A stretch of 64,000 nucleotides of DNA, from NCBI RefSeq assembly GCF_000337495.1, contig NZ_AOIS01000036.1:1-64000 (forward strand), in the 5' to 3' direction. This stretch comes from Haloterrigena salina JCM 13891. GTDB taxonomy: Archaea > Halobacteriota > Halobacteria > Halobacteriales > Natrialbaceae. Under the pieces are notes generated by a model. That model made no database searches, was not told the origin of the DNA, and was given only the letters and a program-made list of their open reading frames with translations. This document shows positions 17,643-27,923 of the stretch, piece by piece. Made by a program: the position numbers and the translations under genes. How positions within the stretch are numbered: the first letter of the stretch is position 1; each line of letters opens with the position of its first letter.

Positions 17643-19457
17643 ATGAGCGAACGCGCAGCAAAGGTCACACCGGCAGACGAGGAGGAACAGGACGACGACC
17701 AGATCACCGACAGCGCGGCTCCGGACGCGGCCCAGGAGATCGACGCCGAGTCGGAGACGACGCCGGAGCCCGTCACCAGCGGTGCCGAAGCGGTCGTCCG
17801 CGCGCTAGAAAACGCGGGCGTCGAACACGCCTTCGGCGTGCAGGGCGGGGCGATCATGCCCGTCTACGACGCCCTCTACGACTCGGAGATCTACCACGTG
17901 ACGATGGCCCACGAGCAGGGCGCGGCCCACGCGGCCGACGCCTACGGCATCGTCTCGGGGAAGCCGGGGATCTGCCTGGCGACCTCCGGGCCGGGCGCGA
18001 CCAACCTCGTCACGGGGCTGGCCGACGCCGACATGGACTCGGATCCGATGATGGCCCTGACGGGCCAGGTGCCGACGGAGCTCGTCGGCAACGACGCCTT
18101 CCAGGAGACCGATACGACGGGCGTCACGACGCCGGTCACGAAGGATAACACCTTCTCGAGCCACTCGGACACCGTCGGCAGCGACGTCAGCGAGGCGTTC
18201 GCCCTCGCCAGCGAGGGCCGACCGGGCCCGACGCTAGTCGACCTGCCCAAGGACGTGACCAACGGCGAGACCGACCGGGAGCCCGACGCGCCGTCGGTGC
18301 CCGAGACCTACGAGGTCCAGGAGCGAGCCGACGAGGAGATCGTCGCGGCCGCGGCCGAACGCATCGAGAACTCGAACAGGCCCGCCATGCTGCTGGGCGG
18401 CGGCGTCATCAAGGGCGAGGCCAGCGAGGCCTGCCGCGAGTTCGCCATCGAACACGAGATTCCGGTCATCACCACGATGCCCGGCATCGGTGCCTTCCCC
18501 GAGGATCACGAGCTCTCGTTGGAGATGGCGGGGATGCACGGCACCGGCTACGCCAACATGGCGATCACCCACTGCGACACGCTGATCGGGATCGGGACGC
18601 GGTTCGACGACCGCCTGACCGGCGGCATCGAGACCTTCGCGCCCGACGCGGAGCTCATCCACGTCGACATCGACCCCGCGGAGATCTCGAAGAACATTCA
18701 CGCGGACTACCCGCTGATCGGCGACGCCGCGACCGTCGTCGAACAGCTGGCCGAGGCGGTCGACGAGTCGCCCGAGGCCACGAAATGGCGCGCGCAGTGC
18801 CAGCAGTGGAAGTCCGACTACTCGATGGCCTACGACGCGCCCGAGGACGAGCCGCTCCAGCCGGAGTTCGTCGTCGAAGCCTTAGACGAGGCGACCGACG
18901 ACGACACCATCGTGACGACCGGCGTCGGCCAACACCAGATGTGGGCCTGCCAGTACTGGACCTACACCGAGCCCCGAACGTGGGTCTCGAGTCACGGACT
19001 CGGGACGATGGGCTACGGGCTGCCGGCGGCGATCGGCGCCCGAATCGCGGCCGACGACGATCAGGACGTCGTCTGTTTCGACGGCGACGGCTCGTTCCTG
19101 ATGACGCTGCAGGGTCTCTCGGTCGCGGTCCGCGAGAACCTGGACATCACGGTCGCCGTGCTCAACAACGAGTACATCGGGATGGTCCGACAGTGGCAGG
19201 ACGCCTTCTTCGAGGGCCGCCACTCCGCGTCGGACTACCACTGGATGCCCGAGTTCGACAAGCTCGCCGAGGCCTTCGGCGCGGCCGGCTTCCGCATCGA
19301 CGACTACGACGAGGTCGCCGACACCATCGAGGAGGCGCTTTCCTACGACGGCCCCTCGGTGATCGACGTCCACATCGATCCCGAGGCCAACGTCTTCCCG
19401 ATGGTTCCGAGCGGCGGCGACAACGGACAGTTCGCACTGACGGAGGATCAGCTATGA
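17643..19457 (+). CDS. ilvB: Acetolactate synthase, catalytic (large) subunit
   Basis: Joins two pyruvates, or pyruvate and 2-oxobutyrate, into acetohydroxy acids with ThDP, FAD and Mg2+. 604 residues, with an acidic 45-residue N-terminal extension typical of halophiles. The catalytic glutamate is E91 in MAHEQGAAHAADAYG. The flavin/central domain follows, then the ThDP motif GDGSFLMTLQ...VLNNEYIGMVRQW near residues 480-520. Start chosen on the strong ribosome-binding site. It overlaps ilvN by four bases (ATGA), so the two subunits are made in coupled fashion. Confidence 0.96.
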   Translation: MSERAAKVTPADEEEQDDDQITDSAAPDAAQEIDAESETTPEPVTSGAEAVVRALENAGVEHAFGVQGGAIMPVYDALYDSEIYHVTMAHEQGAAHAADAYGIVSGKPGICLATSGPGATNLVTGLADADMDSDPMMALTGQVPTELVGNDAFQETDTTGVTTPVTKDNTFSSHSDTVGSDVSEAFALASEGRPGPTLVDLPKDVTNGETDREPDAPSVPETYEVQERADEEIVAAAAERIENSNRPAMLLGGGVIKGEASEACREFAIEHEIPVITTMPGIGAFPEDHELSLEMAGMHGTGYANMAITHCDTLIGIGTRFDDRLTGGIETFAPDAELIHVDIDPAEISKNIHADYPLIGDAATVVEQLAEAVDESPEATKWRAQCQQWKSDYSMAYDAPEDEPLQPEFVVEALDEATDDDTIVTTGVGQHQMWACQYWTYTEPRTWVSSHGLGTMGYGLPAAIGARIAADDDQDVVCFDGDGSFLMTLQGLSVAVRENLDITVAVLNNEYIGMVRQWQDAFFEGRHSASDYHWMPEFDKLAEAFGAAGFRIDDYDEVADTIEEALSYDGPSVIDVHIDPEANVFPMVPSGGDNGQFALTEDQL

Positions 19458-20119
19458 AGCGCGGATTAGAAGGACCACCGCCGGAGGACCGACCGACCCC
19501 CGCGGGTCGACGCAACAAGCAGGGCATTCGCATCGACCCCGAGGTTGAAGCGACCCACGAGCCCCGGCGTACCGTGATCTCCGCGCTGGTCGCCCACGAG
19601 CCCGGCGTGCTCTCGGACGTCTCGGGGCTGTTCTCGAGGCGACAGTTCAACATCGAGAGCCTGACCGTCGGGCCGACGAAAGACGAGGACCGCGCGCGGA
19701 TCACGGTCGTCGTCGAGGAGCCCGATCCGGGCATCGACCAGATCAAGAAACAGCTGCGCAAGCTCGTGCCGGTGATCTCGGTGCGCGAACTCGAGCCCGA
19801 CGCGATGCAGCGGGAGCTGGCGTTGATCAAGGTCGACGCCGAGGATCCCGCACAGGTCAGCGCCGTCGCGGACATGTACGACGCGACGACCGTCGACTCG
19901 AGTACCGAGACGGCGACCTTCGAGATCACGGGCGCGCGCCAGAAGATCGAGGCAGCGATCGACACGTTCGGCCAGTTCGGGATCCGGGAAATCTCCCGAA
20001 CCGGGACGACGGCGCTCGCTCGCGGCACCGAGGAGACCGCGGCAGCCGCGAACGCGACTGAATCGACCGCCACCGAGGCGAACCGCGACGAACCATACCA
20101 GACAGCAAACGATGACTGA
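19454..20119 (+). CDS. ilvN: Acetolactate synthase, regulatory (small) subunit
   Basis: Valine-sensing partner of IlvB. 221 residues. An ACT domain begins at [36 protein letters not shown] (about 35-70). The C-terminal half, [10 protein letters not shown]...[17 protein letters not shown], matches the small-subunit dimerisation domain. About 35 N-terminal and 30 C-terminal acidic, low-complexity residues go beyond the usual 160-residue core. It overlaps ilvB (4 bases) and ilvC (8 bases) inside a single operon. Confidence 0.95.
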   Translation: MKRGLEGPPPEDRPTPAGRRNKQGIRIDPEVEATHEPRRTVISALVAHEPGVLSDVSGLFSRRQFNIESLTVGPTKDEDRARITVVVEEPDPGIDQIKKQLRKLVPVISVRELEPDAMQRELALIKVDAEDPAQVSAVADMYDATTVDSSTETATFEITGARQKIEAAIDTFGQFGIREISRTGTTALARGTEETAAAANATESTATEANRDEPYQTANDD

Positions 20120-21170
20120 CGAATTCACCACCGACATCTACTACGACGACGACGCAGAGGTATCGACGCTCGACGACGAGACCGTGGCTGTGCTTGGCTA
20201 CGGCAGCCAGGGCCACGCCCACGCGCTGAACCTCCACGACAGCGGGGTCGACGTGGTCGTCGGCCTCCGCGAGGGGTCGTCCTCGCGCTCGGCCGCCGAA
20301 GCCGACGGTCTCGAGGTCGCGACGCCGGCCGACGCCGTCGCCCAGGCCTCCTACGTCTCCGTGCTGGTGCCTGACACCGTCCAGTCGGACGTCTACGAGA
20401 ACGCCATCGAACCCAACCTCGAGGCGGGGGACACGCTGCAGTTCGCCCACGGGCTGAACATCCACTACAACCAGATCCAGCCCCCCGAGGGCGTCGACGT
20501 GACGATGGTCGCGCCGAAGAGCCCGGGCCACCTCGTCCGCCGGAACTACGAGAACGACGAGGGGACCCCCGGCCTGCTGGCGATCTACCAGGACACCACC
20601 GGCGACGCCGAGGAACGCGCGCTCGCCTACGCGAAGGGGATCGGCTGCACGCGCGCCGGCGTCATCGAGACGACGTTCCAGGAGGAGGTCGAGTCGGACC
20701 TCTTCGGCGAGCAGGCCGTCCTCTGTGGCGGCGTCACCTCGCTGGTCAAACACGGCTACGAGACGCTCGTCGACGCGGGCTACTCGCCGGAGATTGCCTA
20801 CTTCGAGTGTCTCAACGAGCTCAAACTGATCGTCGACCTGATGTACGAAGGCGGGAACATGGAGATGTGGAACTCCGTCTCCGACACCGCCGAGTACGGC
20901 GGGCTCACCCGCGGCGACCGGATCGTCGACGAGTCGGTTCGTGAGAACATGGAAGAGGTCCTCGAGGAGGTCCAGAACGGCGAGTTCACGCGCGAGTGGA
21001 TCGTCGAGAACCAGGCCGGTCGACCCAGCTACAGCCAGCTTCGACAGGCCGAGCAGGAACACGACATCGAGGAGGTCGGCGGCCGACTGCGCGACCTGTT
21101 CGCCTGGGCCGAGGAGGAAGAGCAAGCGGAAGACGAAGACGAGTCCGTCCAGGTGCAGGCGGACGACTAA
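20112..21170 (+). CDS. ilvC: Ketol-acid reductoisomerase
   Basis: Rearranges and reduces acetohydroxy acids (NADPH and Mg2+) in valine and isoleucine synthesis. 352 residues: the Rossmann motif [13 protein letters not shown] near residue 30, the phosphate-binding loop [10 protein letters not shown] near 53 (NADP-type), MVAPKSPGH near 132, and the class I knotted domain with [11 protein letters not shown] near 198 and [19 protein letters not shown] near 222. The acidic tail is halophile-like. It overlaps ilvN by eight bases. Confidence 0.96.
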   Translation: MTDEFTTDIYYDDDAEVSTLDDETVAVLGYGSQGHAHALNLHDSGVDVVVGLREGSSSRSAAEADGLEVATPADAVAQASYVSVLVPDTVQSDVYENAIEPNLEAGDTLQFAHGLNIHYNQIQPPEGVDVTMVAPKSPGHLVRRNYENDEGTPGLLAIYQDTTGDAEERALAYAKGIGCTRAGVIETTFQEEVESDLFGEQAVLCGGVTSLVKHGYETLVDAGYSPEIAYFECLNELKLIVDLMYEGGNMEMWNSVSDTAEYGGLTRGDRIVDESVRENMEEVLEEVQNGEFTREWIVENQAGRPSYSQLRQAEQEHDIEEVGGRLRDLFAWAEEEEQAEDEDESVQVQADD

Positions 21171-21186
21171 CGACAGGACACCACCA

Positions 21187-21507
21187 ATGAACGAGAACGA
21201 AACGACATCCGAGACGATGGCCGACGTCAGCCACACCAACCCCTACACGGGGGAGACGGTCGGTCGGCTGTTCAGTCGCGGGCCGACGGTCGTCGCCGAC
21301 GGCGGTGAGCCGAGCGAAACGAGGCGAACGACGGAAGGCCGCGGGTCTTCCGGAAGCGAGCGAGACGCGACCGGCTCGAGTGAACGCACGGACGAGCGAT
21401 CGAACGACACGATGGCGGACGTGGATCATACGCCGCCACAGGACGCCGAAGACGCGAACCGCGTCTTCGAGCGCGGACGGGACCACCCCGTAGAGGACGA
21501 GGAATGA
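21187..21507 (+). CDS. Unknown small protein with an internal duplication, in the leu operon
   Basis: 106 residues, highly charged. Two copies of a short motif are visible: [22 protein letters not shown] near residue 12 and [22 protein letters not shown] near residue 76. They share MADVxHTxP and an R-x-F-x-RG end, separated by a disordered Ser/Glu/Arg linker. It lies 16 bases after ilvC, and its stop overlaps the leuC ATG (ATGA), so it is cotranslated with the pathway genes. I recall similar short unnamed ORFs at this position in other haloarchaea but cannot name a family. No enzyme motif is seen. Confidence 0.72.
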   Translation: MNENETTSETMADVSHTNPYTGETVGRLFSRGPTVVADGGEPSETRRTTEGRGSSGSERDATGSSERTDERSNDTMADVDHTPPQDAEDANRVFERGRDHPVEDEE

Positions 21508-22925
21508 GCGAGGGCACACTGTACGACAAGGTCTGGGATCGACACAAAGTCACCACGCTGCCGACGGGACAGGATCAGCTGTTCGTCGGACTCCACCTCA
21601 TCCACGAGGTCACGAGTCCGCAGGCGTTCGGGATGCTCCGCGAGCGCGACCTCGAGGTCGCCTACCCCGAACTGACCCACGCGACGGTCGATCACATCGT
21701 CCCGACGGCCGATCAGTCCCGACCCTACGAGGAGGACGCGGCCGAAGAGATGATGGCCGAACTCGAGGAGAACGTCCGCGAGGCGGGCATCGACTTTTCG
21801 GACCCGACGACGGGCGATCAGGGGATCGTCCACGTCATCGGACCGGAGCAGGGACTGACCCAGCCCGGCAAGACGATCGTCTGTGGCGACAGCCACACCT
21901 CCACCCACGGCGCCTTCGGCGCGCTCGCGTTCGGGATTGGGACCTCCCAGATCCGCGACGTGCTCGCGACGGGCACCGTCGCGATGGAGAAACAGAAGGT
22001 CCGCAAGATCCAGGTCGACGGCGAACTCGGCGACGGCGTCGAGGCCAAGGACATCATCCTCGAGATCATCCGTCGTCTGGGCACCGAGGGCGGCGTCGGC
22101 TACGTCTACGAGTACGCCGGCGAGGCCATCGAGAGCCTCGGCATGGAAGGTCGCATGTCGATCTGTAACATGTCGATTGAGGGCGGCGCCCGCGCGGGCT
22201 ACGTCAACCCCGACGAGACCACCTACGAGTGGCTCGAGGAGACGGACTACTTCCAGGAGAACCCGGAGAAGTTCGAGGAACTCAAACCGTACTGGGAGTC
22301 GATCCGGAGCGACGAGACGGCAGAGTACGACGACGTCGTCCACATCGACGCGAACGAACTCGAGCCGGTCGTCACCTGGGGGACCACGCCCGGCCAGGGC
22401 GTCGGCGTCACCGAGCCGATTCCGGCTCCCGAGGACCTGCCCGAAGACAAACAGGATACGGCCCGGCGCGCCCAGGAACACATGCGCGTCGAACCCGGCG
22501 ACACGATGGAGGGCTACGACATCGACGTCGCCTTCCTCGGTTCCTGTACGAACGCACGCCTGCCCGACCTGCGACGTGCCGCCGAGATCGTCGAGGGACG
22601 GCAGGTCGACGATGACGTCCGCGCACTGGTCGTCCCCGGCAGCCAGCGCGTTCAGGAAGCCGCAAAGGAGGAAGGACTGAAAGACATCTTCGAGGAGGCC
22701 GGTTTCGAGTGGCGAAACGCCGGCTGTTCGATGTGTCTCGGCATGAACGAGGACCAACTCGAGGGCGACGAGGCCAGCGCCTCCTCGTCGAACCGGAACT
22801 TCGTCGGCCGACAGGGCTCGAAGGACGGTCGAACCGTCCTGATGAACCCGCAGATGGTCGCCGCGGCGGCGGTCACCGGGGAAGTCTCTGACGTACGTGA
22901 TCTGAAAGAGGTGACCGCGGCATGA
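21504..22925 (+). CDS. leuC: 3-isopropylmalate dehydratase, large subunit
   Basis: Aconitase-family enzyme isomerising 2- to 3-isopropylmalate with LeuD. 473 residues, with [23 protein letters not shown] near residue 131 and the cluster ligands in GSCTNAR near 347 and NAGCSMCLG near 410, which together supply three cysteines for the [4Fe-4S] centre. Start and stop overlap both neighbours (ATGA junctions). Confidence 0.96.
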   Translation: MSEGTLYDKVWDRHKVTTLPTGQDQLFVGLHLIHEVTSPQAFGMLRERDLEVAYPELTHATVDHIVPTADQSRPYEEDAAEEMMAELEENVREAGIDFSDPTTGDQGIVHVIGPEQGLTQPGKTIVCGDSHTSTHGAFGALAFGIGTSQIRDVLATGTVAMEKQKVRKIQVDGELGDGVEAKDIILEIIRRLGTEGGVGYVYEYAGEAIESLGMEGRMSICNMSIEGGARAGYVNPDETTYEWLEETDYFQENPEKFEELKPYWESIRSDETAEYDDVVHIDANELEPVVTWGTTPGQGVGVTEPIPAPEDLPEDKQDTARRAQEHMRVEPGDTMEGYDIDVAFLGSCTNARLPDLRRAAEIVEGRQVDDDVRALVVPGSQRVQEAAKEEGLKDIFEEAGFEWRNAGCSMCLGMNEDQLEGDEASASSSNRNFVGRQGSKDGRTVLMNPQMVAAAAVTGEVSDVRDLKEVTAA

Positions 22926-23653
22926 GCCGCGAGGATGAGCGAAGCGAGTCCTCGGAACGCGCGAGCGGGGAGGAACGACCCGCGAGCGACGCCGAGGTTC
23001 GGGAGATCCGAACCGACGGCGGCGACGAAGTCGAGATTCCCGAGGTCACCCACGTCTCCGGCTCGGGCGTCCCGATTCGGGGCAACGACATCGACACCGA
23101 CCAGATCATCCCGGCGCGGTTCATGAAGGTCGTCACCTTCGACGGACTGGGCGAGTTCGCGTTCTTCGACGTCCGGTTCGACGACGACGACAACCCCAAG
23201 GACCACCCGATGAACGAGGACCGATTCCAGGACTCCTCGGTGATGGTAGTCAACAGCAACTTCGGCTGTGGCTCCTCGCGCGAGCACGCGCCCCAGGCCC
23301 TGATGCGCTGGGGGATCGACGCGATCATCGGCGAGAGCTTCGCCGAGATTTTCGCTGGCAACTGTCTGGCCCTCGGAATCCCGACCGTCACGGCCGACAG
23401 CGAGACGATCCAGGATCTCCAGGACTGGGTCGACGAGAACCCCGACGGCGAGATCGACATCGACGTCGAGGCCGAGGAGGTCACCTACGGCGACACCACG
23501 ATCGACGTCACCGTCGACGACGCCCAGCGCAAGGCGCTCGTCGAGGGTGTCTGGGACACGACGGCGCTGATGAAGTCCAACGCCGGAGAAGTGCGGAAGA
23601 AGGCCGCGGAGCTTCCCTACGTCGAGGACGCGGCGATTCCCGAAGCCGAGTAA
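22922..23653 (+). CDS. leuD: 3-isopropylmalate dehydratase, small subunit
   Basis: Swivel-domain partner of LeuC. 243 residues with [15 protein letters not shown] near residue 58 and the signature [15 protein letters not shown] near 120, as in bacterial LeuD. The first 40 residues are an acidic extension. It overlaps leuC by four bases. In other haloarchaea leuB commonly follows directly; here an exporter and a glycosidase come first. Confidence 0.95.
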   Translation: MSREDERSESSERASGEERPASDAEVREIRTDGGDEVEIPEVTHVSGSGVPIRGNDIDTDQIIPARFMKVVTFDGLGEFAFFDVRFDDDDNPKDHPMNEDRFQDSSVMVVNSNFGCGSSREHAPQALMRWGIDAIIGESFAEIFAGNCLALGIPTVTADSETIQDLQDWVDENPDGEIDIDVEAEEVTYGDTTIDVTVDDAQRKALVEGVWDTTALMKSNAGEVRKKAAELPYVEDAAIPEAE

Positions 23654-23892
23654 CGCGCTCGAATCACTCTCGTTCGCCGTTTTCCGTTCACTGAAACCGT
23701 AGCTAGAGACATCGCGATCTCCCGTTCGCACGTCCGGTGCGTTCGCCGTCGCTCGAGCGTTCGAATTCGGGGCGATTCGATCGCTCCCTCGAGCGGTTCG
23801 CCACCTGGCCCGAGCGATTCGCTATCACACCGGCAGCGGCAGGTCCGTGCCGACATCGCTACCGCTTTCGGCGCCAGTCCGCAACGACAGGT

Positions 23893-24807
23893 ATGTCTCG
23901 GAACCGTGATATCGCGATGTTTCTGTCCTTGGCCGTGCTGTGGGGGTTCTCCTTTCCGGCGATTTCGGTCGGCCTCGAGTCGCTCCCGCCGTTGCTCTTC
24001 GCGGCCGCCCGGTACGATATCGCCGCCGTCCTGTTGCTGACGGCGGCCGCCGTCCGCGTCGAGAAGTGGCGACCGACCGCCCGGAACGACCTCGCGGCGG
24101 TCGCGGGCGGCGGCGTCTTCCTCATCGCGGGGAACGGGCTGCTCTTCCTCGGCCAGCAGACGGTCCCCAGCGGCGTCGCCGCGATCCTGCAGGGGCTGGT
24201 GCCAATCCTGACCGCGCTGTGGGCGATCCCGCTGCTGGGCGAGCGGCTCTCGGGGCTCGGGGCCGTCGGCGCCGCCGTCGGTTTCTTCGGCGTCGGGCTG
24301 GTCGTCCAGCCCGATCCCGGAAACCTCCTCGCGGGCGACACCGGCGCGCGGCTGCTCATCGTCGGGCAGGTCTGTAGCGTCGCGCTCGGCGGCGTCCTGA
24401 TCCAGCGGGCCGGCCCGACCCTCGAGCAGCTGCCGCTGGTCGGCTGGTCAATGCTCGTCGGCGGCCTCGTCCTCCACGCCGTCAGCCTCGGCCGGGGCGA
24501 GGGACCCGGCGCCGCCGCGATCGGTCCCGTCTCGCTGACCGCCCTGCTCTACCTCGGGATCTTCGCGACCGCCGTCGCCTTTATGATCTACTTCACGATC
24601 CTCGAGGAACACGGCGCGTTCGAGGCGGCGCTGATCGGCTACCTGGTGCCGATCGTCGCGACCGTCGCGGGCGTCGTCCTGCTCGGCGAGTCGATCGGCG
24701 CGCTGACGATCGCCGGCTTCGCGCTCGTCGCGGTCGGCTTCGCCCTGCTCAAGCGCCGAACCATCGCCGACGCGGTGGGGCTCTCGACGGGAATTGGTAC
24801 GCCGTGA
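23893..24807 (+). CDS. EamA/DMT-superfamily permease
   Basis: 304 residues with about ten hydrophobic segments in two EamA repeats (first about 6-140, second about 150-295). The first opens MFLSLAVLWGFSFPAISVGLESLPPLLFAAARY and the second has GQVCSVALGGVLIQRAG. The DMT family exports amino acids and other small metabolites (family knowledge). Its place next to leu/ilv genes makes branched-chain amino-acid efflux an attractive but unproven idea. I chose ATG 23893; the upstream extension is Arg-rich. Confidence 0.88.
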   Translation: MSRNRDIAMFLSLAVLWGFSFPAISVGLESLPPLLFAAARYDIAAVLLLTAAAVRVEKWRPTARNDLAAVAGGGVFLIAGNGLLFLGQQTVPSGVAAILQGLVPILTALWAIPLLGERLSGLGAVGAAVGFFGVGLVVQPDPGNLLAGDTGARLLIVGQVCSVALGGVLIQRAGPTLEQLPLVGWSMLVGGLVLHAVSLGRGEGPGAAAIGPVSLTALLYLGIFATAVAFMIYFTILEEHGAFEAALIGYLVPIVATVAGVVLLGESIGALTIAGFALVAVGFALLKRRTIADAVGLSTGIGTP

Positions 24808-24843
24808 CGACCCGACTGCGACGGTCCGCACGGTGACGGCCGA

Positions 24844-24966
24844 CTACTCCTCGGCGGCCCCGTCCTCGGTCGAGCCGACGGTCCGCTTGGCAGCCAGTAA
24901 TCCGCCGACCGTACCCGCGATTCCGGCCGGGATGCCGAATTCGGGGTGCCGTCGTCCGCATCGGTG
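24844..24966 (-). pseudogene. Displaced C-terminal tail of the GH3 protein (acidic linker plus membrane anchor)
   Basis: Reading the GH3 gene past its stop at 24967 shows its likely original end. An Asp/Thr-rich linker (TDDTDDRNDTDDDTDADD) lies in the neighbouring frame over about 24940-25045. It is followed, back in the original GH3 frame, by EFGIPAGIAGTVGGLLAAKR and an acidic tail ending at TAG 24844-24846. One apparent inserted base near 25040 and one missing base near 24933 (run CCCCGAATTC) would explain it. The in-frame end as sequenced is an Arg-rich stretch foreign to halophile proteins. Confidence 0.65.
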
Positions 24967-27567
24967 TCATCGTCCGTGTCGTTTCGGTCGTCGGTGTCGT
25001 CCGTCACTTCCTCGTCGTTTCCGTCGTTCGTTGCCTCCCTTCTCTTCCTCGAGGACGGTCGCCAGCTCCTCGTCGACCTCGAAAGAGCCCTCGAGGCGGA
25101 GATCGCGAGACGACCGACCGACGGCGACTTCGAACGCGCCGGGTTCGACGACCCACTCGCCGTCGTCGGCGTCGTAGAACGCGAGGTTGTCGCGGTTGAC
25201 GCGGAGCGTCACCCGTTCGCTCTCGCCGGCGTCGACGGCGACCTTCTCGATCGCGGCGAGCTCTCGCTGCGGGCGATCGACGCTCGCGTCGACGTCACTG
25301 ACGTACAGCTGGACGGCCTCTCTCCCGCCGTAGTCGCCGTCGTTCGCGACGGTGAGGGAGACGTCGAGGCCGTCGTCGTCCGCCGCCAGCTCGAGGTCCG
25401 AGTAGGCGAACTCGGCGTACGACTCGCCGTGTCCGAAGGGGAACAGCGGCTCGACGTCGCGTTCGTCGAAGTGACGGTAGCCGACGAAGACGCCCTCGTC
25501 GTAGTACACCGTTCCGTCGATGCCGGGGTACGCCCGCGCGTCGTTGGGGACGACGTCGATTTCGCCGGGGAGGTAGTCCTCGAGGTTCCGTGCGAACGTC
25601 ACCGGCGACTTTCCGGACGGCGTCGTCCGTCCGAACAGGAGCTTCCCGACGGCGGTGCCGGCCTCCTGGCCGGGGAACCAGAGCTGGAGGATCGACGGGA
25701 CCGAATCGACCCACGGCATCGCGACCGGCGATTCGGTGTTGAGGAGGACGACGGTCTCCTCGTTCGCGTCGGCGACGCGCTCGACGAGCGCGTTCTGGTT
25801 GCTCGGGAGTCCGAACTGGACGCGGTCGTCGCCGTAGTCGGTGTTCGACTGCGCGAGCACGACGGCCGCGTCGGCGTCGCCGGCGGCCGCGACCGCGTCG
25901 TCGAGCGCGCTCGGCGGGTTCCACTCGAGTCGCACTGGTGAGCCGCCGACCGCTTCGACGCGGACGTCGTATTCGACACCCTCCTCGAGGTCGACCGCGA
26001 TTCGGACGGTGTTCGGGCCGGCGAATCCACCGCCTAGGTTCTCCGTTACGACGTCGCCATCGAGGAACAGCGTACTCTCGCCCTGGCTGGTGAGCGCGAA
26101 CCCGAACGATCCCGATTCGGGCGCGGTAACCGTCCCTTCCCAGACGGCGGTCCCGGCGTCGCCGTCGAAGTCGACGGCCGAGACCGACCCGGTCTCGGTC
26201 GGTTCGCCGTCGACGTCGTCGCCGTCGTAGTACTCGTAGGCGAACCCGTCGTCGGCTTCGACGAGCTCTCGACGGTCCGTCCCGACGGCCGTCACGTCGA
26301 CCTCCTTCCCGACGACCGCTTTGATACCGTCAACGGGGCCGCGACGGCGGATGGCCGGGACGGCGTCGCTCCCACCGACGTTGTACTTGAACTCCTCCGG
26401 AGACGGGCCGACGAGCGCGATCTCGTCGACCTCGCGCTCGTCTAACGGGAGGACGTCGGACTCGTTTTTCAGGAGCACCGTCCCCTCTTCGGCCATCCGC
26501 TCGGCGAGTTCGAAATGCTCGTCGGTGCCGCGGGCGGGCTCGCTTCCGATCCGGTCGTCCTCGAGCGCGCCGATCTCGGCCTGCGACGTCAGCGTGCGGC
26601 GAGCCATCTCGTCGACGACGGACTCGTCGATATCGCCGGCCGCCACGGCTTCCGCCAGCGTCTCCCCGAAGTACTCCGCGCTCGGCATCTCCACGTCGAG
26701 TCCGGCCTCGGCGGCGTCGACCGTGCTGTGAGTTCCGCCCCAGTCCGAAACGACGAACCCGTCGAATCCCCACTCCGCTCTGAGTACGCCGGTCAGCAGC
26801 TCGCGGTGTTCCGAGGAGAAGGTCCCGTTGATCCGGTTGTACGCCGGCATGACCGCACCGGCGTCGCCCTCCCTGACGCCGGCCTCGAACGGCGGGAGGT
26901 AGATCTCGCGGAGCGCCCGTTCGCCGACGCGCACGTCGTGTTCCGACGTCGAAAAGTAGTCGTAGACGTCGCCCGTCGCCCGCGTCTGGTTGTACGCGAC
27001 GAAGTGTTTCAGCGTCGCGACGACCCCCTCGGACTGCACGGCGCCGGTGTACGCCGCGGCCATCCTCGAGGCGAGGTAGGGATCCTCGCCGTAGGTCTCG
27101 CCGGCGCGGCTGTGCAGCGGGACTCTGAAGGTGTCCATCGACGGCCCGAGGAGCACCGACACGTCGAGGGCCTTCGCCTCGCGGGCGATCGCTCGCCCCT
27201 CCGATTCGATCAGCGTCGGATCGAACGTCGCCGCCGCCGCGATCGGATGCGGAAAGTCCGTCGCGGGGTCGGCGGCGACGACGCCGGCCGGTGAGTCCGC
27301 CATCCCCATTCCGGGGACATCGAGCCGTTCGATACCCTGCAGATAGCCGGCGATTCCCTCCGGGCCGCCGTCGGCGCCGTGCGTTCGACTCACCTTCTCC
27401 TCGAGTGTCATTTCCTCGACGATCGATGCCGGATCGTCCTCCCCGGACACGGCACTCCCCGTACCGATCACTCCGAGGGACAGCCCTACCGATGCCAGGG
27501 CGCCGGTTTTCAGTGCGGTTCGTCTGGTAAGTCCCGATTCCGACCGAGACCGATTATCCTTACTCAT
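24967..27567 (-). CDS. Secreted glycoside hydrolase family 3 (beta-glucosidase type) with PA14 insert
   Basis: 866 residues as read. A Tat signal (LTRRTALKTGALASVGLSLG, residues 13-32) sends it outside. The GH3 N-domain covers about 45-330 with nucleophile D275 in FVVSDWGGTH. The C-domain is interrupted by a PA14 carbohydrate-binding module (about 440-550), as in Kluyveromyces-type beta-glucosidases. A fibronectin-III-like domain (about 715-840) ends it. It cleaves terminal beta-D-glucosyl or xylosyl residues from extracellular plant or microbial glycans (family knowledge). The last ~20 codons appear frame-shifted (see the displaced tail). Not related in function to the flanking leucine genes. 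Confidence 0.9.
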   Translation of the reverse strand: MSKDNRSRSESGLTRRTALKTGALASVGLSLGVIGTGSAVSGEDDPASIVEEMTLEEKVSRTHGADGGPEGIAGYLQGIERLDVPGMGMADSPAGVVAADPATDFPHPIAAAATFDPTLIESEGRAIAREAKALDVSVLLGPSMDTFRVPLHSRAGETYGEDPYLASRMAAAYTGAVQSEGVVATLKHFVAYNQTRATGDVYDYFSTSEHDVRVGERALREIYLPPFEAGVREGDAGAVMPAYNRINGTFSSEHRELLTGVLRAEWGFDGFVVSDWGGTHSTVDAAEAGLDVEMPSAEYFGETLAEAVAAGDIDESVVDEMARRTLTSQAEIGALEDDRIGSEPARGTDEHFELAERMAEEGTVLLKNESDVLPLDEREVDEIALVGPSPEEFKYNVGGSDAVPAIRRRGPVDGIKAVVGKEVDVTAVGTDRRELVEADDGFAYEYYDGDDVDGEPTETGSVSAVDFDGDAGTAVWEGTVTAPESGSFGFALTSQGESTLFLDGDVVTENLGGGFAGPNTVRIAVDLEEGVEYDVRVEAVGGSPVRLEWNPPSALDDAVAAAGDADAAVVLAQSNTDYGDDRVQFGLPSNQNALVERVADANEETVVLLNTESPVAMPWVDSVPSILQLWFPGQEAGTAVGKLLFGRTTPSGKSPVTFARNLEDYLPGEIDVVPNDARAYPGIDGTVYYDEGVFVGYRHFDERDVEPLFPFGHGESYAEFAYSDLELAADDDGLDVSLTVANDGDYGGREAVQLYVSDVDASVDRPQRELAAIEKVAVDAGESERVTLRVNRDNLAFYDADDGEWVVEPGAFEVAVGRSSRDLRLEGSFEVDEELATVLEEEKGGNERRKRRGSDGRHRRPKRHGR

Positions 27568-27923
27568 AGTTCAGGCACGATCATTTACAAAGATGTTAAT
27601 AAATATTCACGGTAGATTGGGCAGTGTTGACACTATTCAGGAAGTAACGACCGATCCGATCCATTATTTAACTTGATAGGTAGTTAATTCGACTAGATTC
27701 GATACTCCGGTGACACGAACGGACGTTCGATATCCTGCGAACCGCGCCGCGCGCGGTTCGGGCGACGAGGACGCGTCGCCGTGGTCCGCTTCAGCATGAG
27801 TCCGAGTCCGGATCGAATGCGCGGCGGGCGGGTCGGGGACCGTCGTCCGAAGCACCGATTGTCAGCGCCGCCCCGGGTCGCGGTATCGATACCCTCTTTT
27901 CGGCCGGCCAGAGACTATCTGCC
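27568..27923. other. 356-base divergent promoter region between the GH3 gene and leuB
   Basis: An AT-rich tract (TTAATAAATATT, 27596-27607) is well placed as the TATA box of the GH3 gene, predicting a leader of about nine bases. A second AT-rich patch (27662-27690) has no gene assigned. For leuB, the T-rich CCCTCTTTT (27891-27899) is the only TATA-like candidate. A 43-codon Arg-rich frame ending at the leuB ATG was not accepted. Confidence 0.5.

Noticed and set aside
17299-17646. 115-codon frame between leuA and ilvB
   Set aside because: Ser/Arg-rich with no conserved motif. It overlaps the ilvB start out of frame, and the 31-codon ORF with its own promoter is a better explanation.
27664-27855. 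63-codon minus frame between the GH3 gene and leuB
   Set aside because: No motif and composition inconsistent with coding.
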